From contig NC_134841.1 in NCBI RefSeq assembly GCF_965363235.1, positions 35,183,440-35,247,439 on the forward strand: DNA of 64,000 nucleotides, written 5' to 3'. The notes beneath the pieces were generated by a model that was given only the letters and a program-made list of their open reading frames with translations, searched no databases and was not told the DNA's origin. Source of the DNA: Mytilus galloprovincialis (taxonomy: Eukaryota > Mollusca > Bivalvia > Mytilida > Mytilidae). This document shows, piece after piece, positions 25,401 to 32,300 of this stretch. Position 1 is the stretch's first letter, and each line of letters begins with the position of its first letter. The position numbers were made by a program, and so were the translations under genes.

Positions 25401-28043
25401 TGAATGATTTTTAATTTTAAGACGACACCTTCATATTACCTGTTAAGAGTTGTTGAAATGCATATTATTATTTTATGAACAATAGGTATCTATTACACTT
25501 TACAATGTATATCAGTAGACAATTGTGATATTTAAAATATTTTTTTTGTTCCTCATTCTTTTTACGTGTACTTTGATATTGAATTTTAAGTTTACATAAT
25601 TTTGGGTGTAAACTTGATCAAATGGCTCAAATTATTCTACAGAGTCGGTTATGGAAAAAAATGTTGTTCAATTGACATAGGTTTTCTCGGGATATAATGT
25701 TGTTGTAAACATAAACTGAAAATGACATTTGTTTTCTACTTAGACCTTGTGTGTACATTTCTATTAAAAGTGACAGAACGCTTGTCGTGTTGTGTGACAA
25801 CTAACGAAGCAGACAATCAAGATGGCAGTTATGAAGAAAGTTTGAAATGGAAGAGACGAATTTTGTGGATTCGTACAACCATTGGAATAATTTTTAATAT
25901 TACCGCCTTTATAACTGTGTGTGTAGTGAACAAAGAAATATTCATAGAAGGAAAAACTGCTGTAGGATTATTTATTACTATTGTAGTGTTTACTTTGATA
26001 TCATACTTTGTTAGTGTGGTATCGGTATTGGTTGACGATGACAAGGATACCACTAATTCTCGTATTCTTGAGTCAATGATATTTTATAGACTATATGAAA
26101 TAGAATTTGATATCTTGGTATTTTTCTATTGTCTCGTGTTATCAGACTGGAAGATGACAGAGTTTACAACAGCTACAACTGTACTGGCCTGTGTTGATTT
26201 GGTTTTGAGTATTTTGATGCTTGTACAGAATTGTTACGAATTTGATGACAAAATTTATGCAATGTTTTTTATTTTATTTGCTATCTTGTTTCCACCACTT
26301 CCACCAATTTGTTTATTTATAGTAATAATACGTAGAAAATATTATTCATACGACTAAATAATAACGAAACCGAAGCTATTTTAGTCTGTCAATTTGTATA
26401 ATAAACGTATTTACACTTTTGGCACTAGTATTCAGCTGAAATTTGTGCCCGAATGACCTTAGATATACTCCGAATAACCTTCTGACGTCAAGAAACTGCA
26501 GTTTAAAGATTTTATAAAATCAAATGTACATCTGATAATCATCTAATAACTTTGACATAGGAACAGAGAACAAGTGCACATGTATCAATATATGATAAAT
26601 ATTTCAAACATCAACTTACCATCAACTGCTTTTGCCATTAAGATAGTTATTGATTTTAAGAATGTTAGAAGGTGTGGTATATTCTTATTTTGAAACCTTG
26701 TCCACATGCTATTAAATGCAGGCTTTAGATAGTGTTTTTTATATGAATATTCCATTTTTCTATTTTTGTACCAAATACTGAACTCTTACCTTTATTTAGG
26801 GAAATTTTCAACTCTATTACTATCCCATATTTTATTATAATTACTTTAATTTATATACGTAGGAAATCAAACGAGAGGTGAGAGATACTAAAGGGACATT
26901 CAAACTTATGAGTCGAAAATATGTTGACTACTCCATTGTTAAGAAAAGAAAGGACTAAAGACGAACAACAGTACACACACAACAACATAGAAAACTAAAG
27001 ACTGAGCAATACAAACTCAACTGAGTTGGAGGCGGTATCACTTGTAAGTAATTCAGAAAGGTATGAAGAAACTGCCCAACAATCAACCTTTGTTTTAAAC
27101 TCTAGGAGTATAAGCTTATAGAGAAAGCCAAAATAATGGTTCATTTCATCAATATGCTAAATAAAATTGGGAATGGATATGGGGAATATGTCAAAGAAAC
27201 AACAACCATACCAAAGAGCAGATAACAACGAAGGCCACCAATGGTCTTCAACACAGCGAGAAAATCCAGAACCCGGCGGTGATTATATTCATGGATTATG
27301 TACGTTTCCGAAAAAAAAATACTGGATACAAAATAATCGGAGAAAATAATATGGCAACACAAAAATGTTCATTAACAATCGTGATTAAAAATGATTCCTA
27401 TCTCGATACTAAGTTGCTCTGTTAATTATTTGTTATTTGATTGGTTGGTTGTAATTTGTAATTAACAAAATAAAACGCTATACAAGAATAACATTTAAAT
27501 ACAATAAATTGCAAAAAAGAACCCCTAAAACATCATAATAACGTTCAAATAAACGTACTAGCAATTGATACAAGAAATATTATCTTGTTCTGCGATTTTA
27601 TCATATTACATAAGAAGATGTGCATGGCATGAGTGCCAATAAGACATCTCTGCATCCAGGTCGCATTGTATTAAATGTCAACCTTTATAGGTCAAAGTAT
27701 GGCCTTTATTATTCAATAAACTTGACCTGTCTATAGAGAGCTCTACAAGTTTTTCTTGTTACATTGGTATATTGTATACAAGTGTTTTGGAATAAATCTT
27801 TTAATTACTTTAGCTCCTTTATTTTGTTTGAGTTCGATACGAATGTTTTAAAAACATTTACCGTTCCAAATGTTTTGCATCTGTTTTATAACTTTTTCTG
27901 GTAACTGCTGACACGCAAGAAAATACTATTCTGTTAGATAGATACTCACTAGATGGAGATGCTGTGGTTCCAAAGAATAACTGAAATCCTTGGCCATAAA
28001 CTTGGGTAAAGACAAGAGACAAAACCATTAATGAGGTACACAT
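13389..28043 (-). CDS. ShK gene 1: secreted protein with four ShK domains (eight exons, complete)
   Basis: Exons on the minus strand: 28043-27950, 24368-24258, 23038-22904, 21738-21688, 19082-18972, 17369-17220, 14701-14636 and 13420-13389. The total is 750 nt, 249 residues plus TAA. All introns are GT-AG and all are phase 1. The start MCTSLMVLSLVFTQVYGQG is a signal peptide, so the product should be exported. Four six-cysteine ShK (ShKT, PF01549-type) domains lie in exons 2, 3, 5 and 6. Exon 4 is a hinge (KDSQLTTVPPA), exon 7 a Pro-rich linker (GNQPQPNIVPVPTLFAPQ) and exon 8 ends PPFPGR. The start was chosen by match with the other two paralogues, whose ATG follows a similar leader. ShK domains occur in ion-channel blockers, in metalloprotease tails and in matrix or immune secreted proteins; the role here is not shown by sequence. 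Confidence 0.88.
13600..13770 (+). mobile_element. 3' end of a non-LTR retrotransposon with ATCTTGAA tail
   Basis: A short 3' trailer ('gtcctctggtacacaag', 'gaggttatgaataaaatctt') ends in repeats of atcttga at about 13,745-13,768. A short simple-repeat tail of this kind is the usual 3' end of several LINE clades. Only the tail end is present, in intron 7 of ShK gene 1. Confidence 0.55.
13771..14635. other. Remainder of ShK gene 1 intron 7
   Basis: Holds a copy of the 'gttgaagttgtgcacctgc' repeat (13,915-13,945) also seen at 3,418. Otherwise AT-rich and without a gene. Confidence 0.45.
14636..14701 (-). CDS. ShK gene 1 exon 7 (proline-rich linker)
   Basis: 66 nt with acceptor ctatag and donor gtaagt, phase 1 on both sides. 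Encodes a Pro/Val/Gln-rich linker without cysteine between the last ShK domain and the C-terminal exon. Gene 2 has a 12-nt exon at this place. Confidence 0.8.
14973..16960. mobile_element. PIF/Harbinger-type element with TTA target duplication and CATCGT arrays
   Basis: The left end begins TGCCCGCGTCACACTG (14973) and the right end is its inverted copy (ending 16960); similarity extends through 'cgatttttat..cgatgg', about 37 bp. Both ends are flanked by TTA (14970-14972 and 16961-16963), the typical Harbinger target duplication. Inside each end lie many short words CATCGT, CTTCGT and CGAAGG in both orientations (about 15010-15430 and 16640-16930). The centre (15.5-16.6 kb) holds a small Harbinger-like exon remnant and a stretch with 'gaccttgacctttgaac'. 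No DDE domain is seen, so the element is non-autonomous. It sits in intron 6 of ShK gene 1. Confidence 0.85.
15554..15668 (+). pseudogene. Possible Harbinger N-terminal exon remnant
   Basis: An ATG at 15554 opens a frame with KKATAFFLLIQMEQEEQLLQ followed by AHDLLLQ and a GTAAAA donor-like site at 15669. A basic start followed by a Leu/Glu-rich helix is usual at the N-terminus of Harbinger transposases. Similarity is compositional, and the diagnostic WWV.PW block is not seen, so this is tentative. The frame continues to 15946 but loses this character. Confidence 0.35.
17220..17369 (-). CDS. ShK gene 1 exon 6 (ShK domain 4)
   Basis: 150 nt, phase 1-1. A short linker GNPTPAPP precedes a six-cysteine domain with spacing C-x6-C-x7-C-x12-C-x3-C-x2-C. 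It contains DQKYRGWAETNC and ends NKYCGFC, followed by SDGSSS. Gene 2 exon 6 has the same length and spacing. Confidence 0.88.
17600..17700 (+). repeat. Family A repeat fragment
   Basis: 'aaacgagcgtctggtg' and 'ctggtatctttgatga' match the end of the family A repeat seen whole at 41325-41790. Confidence 0.5.
17755..18552 (+). repeat. Family G repeat (old, internally repeated)
   Basis: Several diverged units of 'gcaataactc..agagtcgactgacgatttt' follow each other and the stretch ends with 'gatgatgattgtggc' and 'gaggagaagaattt'. The same words end the fresher family G copies at 19999-21335. It lies in intron 5 of ShK gene 1. Confidence 0.6.
18553..18971. other. Intron 5 remainder, nothing seen
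   Basis: AT-rich intron sequence between the family G repeat and exon 5 of ShK gene 1, without a gene or a repeat that I recognise. Confidence 0.4.
18972..19082 (-). CDS. ShK gene 1 exon 5 (ShK domain 3)
   Basis: 111 nt, phase 1-1, acceptor ttttcag and donor gtgagt. Encodes CLDKLNDCKMYGKTSC then SGNFLSWAKENC and MLYCGFC, spacing C-x6-C-x7-C-x11-C-x3-C-x2-C. Confidence 0.9.
19411..19735 (+). repeat. Three tandem copies of a 107-bp unit (family D end)
   Basis: 'gtcaaggctccgtgttgaag' starts at 19411, 19518 and 19625, an exact 107-bp period with almost no changes. A single relative lies at 39985-40100. The words 'ctcattggca' and 'accacatcttct' tie it to the family D repeat in the foldback element (50200-50520 and 55135-55475). 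Confidence 0.9.
19999..20765 (+). repeat. Family G repeat, copy with both ends
   Basis: Begins 'gaggctctaaagagcctgtg' and 'tcgctcacc' and ends 'aaagctcacttggcccttcg' then 'ggccaggtgagct'. The last part can form a GGCCC-TTCG-GGGCC-type hairpin. The interior has 'gggcaataactcct', 'gggtcaactgacaatttcggtc' and 'gatgatgattgtggccaag'. It includes runs of 'gacggac'. I know this as a very abundant bivalve repeat; its class is unclear. Confidence 0.7.
20766..21335 (+). repeat. Family G repeat, second tandem copy without the left end
   Basis: Repeats the interior and right end of the preceding copy at an offset of about 567 bp, ending in the same 'ggccaggtgagct' hairpin. Differences between the copies are few, so the tandem duplication is fairly recent. 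Confidence 0.75.
21569..21594. repeat. Perfect 26-bp palindrome
   Basis: The half-site caaaatgaatact is followed at once by its exact reverse complement, centred on CTAG. It lies in intron 4 of ShK gene 1, about 90 bp from exon 4. Function unknown. Confidence 0.85.
21688..21738 (-). CDS. ShK gene 1 exon 4 (hinge)
   Basis: 51 nt, phase 1-1. Encodes EQLRIKDSQLTTVPPA between ShK domains 2 and 3. Gene 3 has a 51-nt exon with AQLAIKDSQITTLPPA at 60597-60647, which confirms both. Confidence 0.9.
21739..22903. other. ShK gene 1 intron 3
   Basis: AT-rich. No gene or repeat family that I can name is seen. A tract of A/T simple sequence lies near 21,900-22,050. Confidence 0.4.
22904..23038 (-). CDS. 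ShK gene 1 exon 3 (ShK domain 2, CRLC type)
   Basis: 135 nt, phase 1-1. Linker GDPTPAPA then C-x6-C-x7-C-x12-C-x3-C-x2-C, with DPRYKQWANDNC and YYYCRLC. The usual CGFC end is CRLC here, as in exon 3 of the two other genes. Confidence 0.9.
23085..23735. repeat. Duplicated segment around an imperfect hairpin
   Basis: About 23241-23400 recurs at 23555-23735 ('caaacttattttcatccc', 'gttccatgatgaaattgac', 'gctgtgttact'). Between them, 23405-23550 is an imperfect inverted repeat with 'gtcaatg..gaaaaatataaac' and its complement, and gggga/tcccc near the centre. A third copy of the left arm lies at 23085-23165. It resembles a miniature foldback element with flanking duplication, in intron 2 of ShK gene 1. 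Confidence 0.55.
23738..24041 (+). repeat. Family F repeat
   Basis: Starts 'agaatgtgtccccagtacac' and 'ggatgcccc', passes 'gacttcaacttcatcaaaaa' and a run of GGAC/GAAC units, and ends 'aatggggcataaaa'. I know this as a common mussel repeat. The ends ('ggatgcccc' and 'ggggca') are short inverted words. Confidence 0.65.
24258..24368 (-). CDS. ShK gene 1 exon 2 (ShK domain 1)
   Basis: 111 nt, phase 1-1, acceptor ttttcag and donor gtatga. CADKMDNCLAFGKDSC, then KYEAFARENC and ARYCGYC; spacing 6-7-11-3-2. The usual Trp of the YxxWA block is Phe here. Confidence 0.9.
24700..25140 (-). repeat. Dispersed repeat remnants with TTTGCGCCA words
   Basis: On the minus strand 'ggaaacattaacgg', 'ttttgacaactaatgtctct' and 'cagtgatgcg' match a mussel repeat that I recall as a retroelement 3' region. 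From 25015 to 25120 the word TTTGCGC(C)A occurs four times at 20-40 bp spacing. An open minus-strand frame across this is not credible as a gene. Confidence 0.4.
25722..26357 (+). CDS. Uncharacterised multi-pass membrane protein, intronless, nested in ShK gene 1
   Basis: The frame of 211 residues begins MTFVFYLDLVCTFLLKV. After a charged loop come hydrophobic segments at about 46-68 (IGIIFNITAFITVCVV), 80-103, 124-141, 147-168 and 176-203, giving four or five membrane spans. The C-terminus is basic (IIRRKYYSYD). An acidic loop DDDKDTTN lies near residue 105. I do not recognise the family. An AATAAA signal 43 nt past the stop supports a real transcript. The gene lies in intron 1 of ShK gene 1 on the opposite strand and has no introns, so it could be a retrogene or a lineage-specific gene. 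Family search and transcript mapping would decide. Confidence 0.65.
   Translation: MTFVFYLDLVCTFLLKVTERLSCCVTTNEADNQDGSYEESLKWKRRILWIRTTIGIIFNITAFITVCVVNKEIFIEGKTAVGLFITIVVFTLISYFVSVVSVLVDDDKDTTNSRILESMIFYRLYEIEFDILVFFYCLVLSDWKMTEFTTATTVLACVDLVLSILMLVQNCYEFDDKIYAMFFILFAILFPPLPPICLFIVIIRRKYYSYD
26400..26405 (+). promoter_or_regulatory. Polyadenylation signal of the nested membrane-protein gene
   Basis: AATAAA 43 nt after the stop codon at 26355-26357, a usual distance for a short trailer. Confidence 0.5.
26870..27045 (-). repeat. Family B retroelement 3' end fragment
   Basis: 'agatactaaagggacattca' and 'cacaacaacatagaaaacta' match the 3' region of family B at 35155-35560. The strand is inferred from the fragment of reverse-transcriptase-type protein at 45572-45787. 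Confidence 0.55.
27165..27310 (+). repeat. Family E repeat
   Basis: 'attgggaatggatatgggga' and 'gtcaaagaaacaacaacc', with 'aaggccaccaatgg' and 'cttcaacacagcgag', match 49555-49705, where the foldback element is inserted. Confidence 0.6.
27950..28043 (-). CDS. ShK gene 1 exon 1 (signal peptide)
   Basis: 94 nt: 31 codons and one base, donor gtgagt. The hydrophobic core LMVLSLVF is followed by TQVYGQG, where cleavage is likely. The leader before the ATG (acaatacacaATG) matches gatacaATG-type leaders of genes 2 and 3. Confidence 0.88.
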
Positions 28044-28079
28044 TGTGTATTGTTCGAGAAGGTCCAACAGAAAGAATGG

Positions 28080-28123
28080 CCAGGTAATAACTGCACTGGA
28101 ACCTTCAAATACGATAAGATAAT
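28080..28123 (-). promoter_or_regulatory. ShK gene 1 proximal promoter block with double GATA motif
   Basis: Read on the minus strand, ATTATCTTATC (28123-28113) is followed by CCAGTGCAGTTATTACCTGG (28099-28080) and CATTCTTTCT. The same order and distances occur before genes 2 and 3. The GATA pair starts 80 nt before the ATG. Confidence 0.65.
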
Positions 28124-29160
28124 GCAACTTGAACTCGACCTTATGCAAATTTACGTGTGGCGTATATATGTGTGGGATATTTAGTGGAGAACTACACACT
28201 TGCACTTTCCTGATTGTCAGTAGTCTTGGTGTACATTTATTGCACCTACATTTATATTGTATTTTCGTCGAGAAACGTTCCATATCAGAAATATCTGTCA
28301 CGAGTTTACTTCATGTCTCATATTCTTAATTTATTTCCTGCATACACATTTCTAAACCAATTGTCATTTGATTCACCCCATTATATGGGAAGACTCCTCC
28401 TCCCCTTCCTCCCAAAAATACACCCAAACTAACAAAAAACAACAAACCAACAAAGCCTTCAAACAAGCAAAAATACTAGTATTCAAATTAGATACTTAAA
28501 CATCAAACAAGCAAACAAACAAACAAACAAACAATAAGGTTGTCTGCGAAGCACATATCTTTTTAAAAACAAACCGAAAACCGTATCTTATTTGGGGGCC
28601 ACTTTTTAGGTTGTAATATCAAACTTCTATAAAAACATTATGTCCATGATTTTTTGAGATGCCACTTAGGCGAACACAGATATTTTTAAAGTCTAAGATA
28701 AGGCTTTAAGTTATAGAAATTTATTACTTCTTGCTAGAATTAAGTAAGTGCGTTGCAAATGTGTTGTGTAACCAAGTAAACTCCGTGCAACATGACAACA
28801 TACAACTAGTAAAGTAGGATTGTTTAAGGTCGTGATTGCGTTTTCGACAATGTGTCCACGATATCATGTCAGTTGGCAGGAATTTCACCTAGACGCAAGC
28901 GTCATTACAACAATGACATAAATAAGATAATGCGTAGGTTCTAATTTTAATACAGAAACAATGTGTACCTAAGTTTTACAAACTGAATGGTATCTGTGAT
29001 ACTTTTGTCCTAGTTATATACCTTTACCGCCCACCTCATCAAGGTCATATAAAGCAATCTGTTTTGTTAGTCCATAGAACCTTGAGACATGACATTTTAT
29101 CAGAAATATGAACATAACTGATTGGTTTATTATACATTAATAGTCTTGCAATTGACCGGA
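28124..29160. other. Intergenic, no gene seen
   Basis: An (AAAC)n microsatellite lies at about 28,495-28,533 and a C/T-rich patch near 28,385-28,415. No other structure is evident. Confidence 0.4.
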
Positions 29161-29179
29161 AACGGTTCGTTCTTTCATG

Positions 29180-30255
29180 CGCGTAGCTACGTTTACGTCA
29201 AAACGCCCGGGCGTACACTTGAATTTTGAAAATAAAACAAATAAACGACATAGAATAAGAAAAACTGATCAAAAGCACATCAGCATTGTGCTTCTTTTTT
29301 TAATGGATTGTAATTTTGAATAAAAGGGACTAAATTTACTAAATAGATCATTTAATATATTTGTTCGAATCTTTTGTAAAAGTCTGAATCCACTATGAAC
29401 TGTTTATGATCAAAAGAGTATTCAGAGCAATATAATAATGCAATTATATCTTTAATTTTCCCGCATTTTAAGGATAAAATGTATTTCTTTCTGCAATTAA
29501 TTAGTGGGCGCAGTTTGTACATTTTGTAATTTCTCGATTACATTAACTACTTGTCGAACCATCATCGAAATTTATGAAAATGTCGAAGAAGCTTTTTCTA
29601 TGACTAATGTCTAAAGCTAAAATTTTGAAAGCATTTGTTTTTGTTCATTTTTCAGTTCTTTTCTGATAGACAGATAGCCGGACTCTTCTTTACGCAATAA
29701 ATTGTTTTACATGCTCAATTTATAAACCGTCATAGATTGTCGTGAAATATTCTATGTTTTTTTTTTAAATCCCTTTAAAAGAATGATGCATTCACTTTTT
29801 GTGGAAGAAATCCTAGGTGTTCCAGATTTTTTTTATATTGCACCTCTTAGAAATATTTTTTTCCCGTGTTTATTAAAAGGTGCTTTTGTTGATTATATGC
29901 TTACTCACGGCACCATTTAAACTTATTTAAAAGTAATATTGGTTTGGACGTTTTCTCTAAAACCAATGACCATTAGGCTAGCTTCCAGTTTAACGCGATG
30001 AATAAGTTAACATATTACAAAATTTAACAAAAACAAAAAAAAATAAACCATTTATATTCAAAAGTATGTTGTTATCAATGATTTTTTACTGACAGGAATC
30101 CTTATGACATCTCATTCTCAATAGCTTTCGGGGGCTTCGTCCCTTACGAACTCACTACCAACAGGTGCTTTGACATTGAGCGGTTGGCACCCCTCATATC
30201 CCTCGCCAAGGATCAGGCGTACACGTAAAAATGACCCAGCTACGCCACTGTCTTT
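29180..30255. mobile_element. Possible terminal-inverted-repeat element (weak)
   Basis: The left side has 'gcgcgtagctacg' and 'acgcccgggcgtac', and the right side, reversed, has 'ggcgtagctgggtc' and 'acgtgtacgcctg'. Sequences ending in 'gtggcgtagct' and holding 'gggggcttcgtccc' are common bivalve transposon ends. No exact target duplication was found, so the extent is uncertain. Confidence 0.3.
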
Positions 30256-30335
30256 TAACAAATAAATATTATGTATTTCATTAATAAAAACATGTTTTAT
30301 GCCTAAACTATCATACTATTATACTTAAAAGGGTA

Positions 30336-30785
30336 TTGGCTACAAAAAAAAATAATACAATTTTCTTTGTTTCAATCATTCAATCTAGCGGAATCGAGAA
30401 ATCTTTTGATTTCACTATTAGCAGTCAATTCGATCAAATGTCGTCAACGTTAGCCACTGCCAAGGTTGACAGGGGAGTAAACACAAATCACTTAGTTGTT
30501 TTTCCAACCGGCGGTCAAACCCTTGCAGAAGTGAGATGCCTGTTTGCTGCGCGGGATATACTAGTTCACAGACCAGTCAGAGCGGAAATGTTCAATACGA
30601 TATTTCCTTTAAAGGGAGTGCCTCACAATTTGCACGTTTGCAACTACTCTTTGATGGTGGTTTGTTGTAAGGCTAAATTTTCGTCTCTTTCTTTTATATC
30701 CTCATTTTCAAGTAGAAGTCCAAAGTCTGACCTTCATACCGACTGGAATCTATCAAAGGACCTACATATTGTTTTTTGTAGTTAA
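30336..30785 (+). CDS. Uncharacterised open frame
   Basis: The frame spans 149 codons but starts at TTG; the first inner ATG is at about 30,438. It includes TGGQTLAEVRCLFAARDIL and KGVPHNLHVCNYSLMVVCC. GC content is higher than the flanks and the complementary strand is closed, so it may be an exon or a piece of an unknown element. A possible acceptor (caatctag) lies at about 30,388. No family was recognised. Confidence 0.25.
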   Translation: MATKKNNTIFFVSIIQSSGIEKSFDFTISSQFDQMSSTLATAKVDRGVNTNHLVVFPTGGQTLAEVRCLFAARDILVHRPVRAEMFNTIFPLKGVPHNLHVCNYSLMVVCCKAKFSSLSFISSFSSRSPKSDLHTDWNLSKDLHIVFCS

Positions 30786-31036
30786 ATTGTCTCATACTGA
30801 ACATGCATGAAAAATTTGCCACTGGACCTAAAGCAATCATAAATCAATAAATTAATCAATCAGAATAAGCTAAAACAACATCGGTAATATTGGCTTGCAG
30901 TTGTTAGAACAAAAGTTAATCCGTACCTTGATATACACACATACATAGATAAGGAGTGTCGGATGAGACTAAAACTTTTGTTTCCAATTATGGTTTCCTT
31001 GATAAAGGGGTGTTTTAAGCAATTGAACGAAGGAGT

Positions 31037-31330
31037 CCACATTGGATACTCAAATCGACGCCATCATAATCTGACTTGGTTGGCTGTTTTTTACTATCTG
31101 TGTCACAATTTGCGACATATATGGTCCACTTATCGAAAACAAACTTGTACAAATTAATAAAAGAATTGACTTATTGCTTATCGTTCAGTGGCAATCATTG
31201 GGGGTACTGCAGGTCGACAGTGGCTGCGTATTTGGACATCCATCATAGCTGTCGGACGGGAGAAGTCCATGATTTTTTTATTATAGCCAAGGCAATCCTT
31301 GGGATTAAAATTAAATAAGAAAAACAGATT
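31037..31330 (-). pseudogene. Cys-containing module, copy B (degraded)
   Basis: Direct repeat of the 31360-31650 segment at an offset of about 322 bp. On the minus strand it reads SDSYDGCPNTQPLSTCST, close to DNYDGCINKQPLSTCST of copy A, but then meets stops. The shared protein-level pattern suggests descent from a coding exon. Confidence 0.35.
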
Positions 31331-31359
31331 TCTTAAATGACACACGTTGGAAAGTTATA

Positions 31360-31650
31360 TAATAACTTCAAATTTTTATGGACGCCATTACAACCTGACT
31401 TAGTTGGCTGTATTTTACTATCTGTGTCACAACTGGCGACGGATATGGTCCACTTATCAAAACCAAACTTGTACAAATGATGGAAAGAACGGACTAATTG
31501 CTTATTGTTCAAGGAGGTGCTGCAGGTCGACAGTGGCTGCTTATTTATACATCCATCATAGTTGTCGGGCGGGTAAAGTCCAGGATTTACCATTTTATAT
31601 AGCTTAGACAATCCTTGGGATTAAAATCAAATACGAAACAAATGTTTTTC
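31360..31650 (-). CDS. Cys-containing module, copy A (open, uncharacterised)
   Basis: The minus strand is open from 31611 to 31333 (92 codons). It reads GLYPPDNYDGCINKQPL, then KQLVRSFHHLYKFGFDKW, SVASCDTDSKIQP and SGCNGVH, with spacing C-x8-C-x30-C-x12-C. The start ATG and splice sites are unclear; an acceptor-like ctaag precedes the frame. It could be an exon of a secreted Cys-rich protein lying between ShK genes 1 and 2, or a repeat-borne frame. Confidence 0.35.
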
Positions 31651-31860
31651 TTAAATGAGATAACACAATAACAATAAAATTTAGGTCATTACAAAGTCGA
31701 CAACAATAGAGGCATATATGTACATGTACAGGATGTCAGGGTTATAATTATAGATTCTTAAATTGATACAAGTGGATTTTTGGATTTATCTAAACGAGAT
31801 AGTAAGAATCTGTTTTTCTAATGATTAAAAGAGAAATTGTATTTGTTTGTTAAACGAAAA

Positions 31861-32300
31861 TCCCTTTCAAGAGCCTTCCAATGAAGTTGTCAATTTCATT
31901 AACACCTGTTAACCATATTGGGATTCCTCCTGTGAGCTGATATTGATTAGGATCCTTAAACTCATCCGATCACCGGTATTATATAGCATTTCTCCTCCCA
32001 TGCATGAGTCATTCTTCCCCCATTTGGAAATTATGACTTTAAAATTGATAATTTAACTATCGAAATTGGATAAATCCGATAATCGACGAGTAACTAGGTA
32101 AGTTTATGTTCTATAATGATTATCAAATTAATTTTCATTTTTGATAACGAAAATCTCCTCGAGTGTCTTCTAAATTCTTCATTAATAACACCTGTTAGAA
32201 CATTTTGATTCATCCAGTGAGCTGATGAAGGTTATAACCAGTGGACTTATCCAATCATTTTCGGAGATCATCGGTAACCACACGTTGATGATTTTTTTTT
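31861..32300. repeat. Diverged direct duplication
   Basis: 'attaacacctgttaaccata' and 'tcctcctgtgagctgat' (about 31,897-31,946) recur as 'ataacacctgttagaaca' and 'catccagtgagctgat' (about 32,184-32,227), about 285 bp apart. Nothing coding is seen. Confidence 0.45.

Noticed and set aside
26610-26650. Possible extra minus-strand exon ending at 'gcagttgatg|gtaagt' in intron 1 of ShK gene 1
   Set aside because: No partner in genes 2 and 3, no acceptor with a pyrimidine tract, and adding it is not needed to keep the frame.
27858-28301. Minus-strand frame extended upstream of ShK gene 1 exon 1
   Set aside because: Comparison with genes 2 and 3 places the start at 28043; the upstream part is promoter sequence open by chance.
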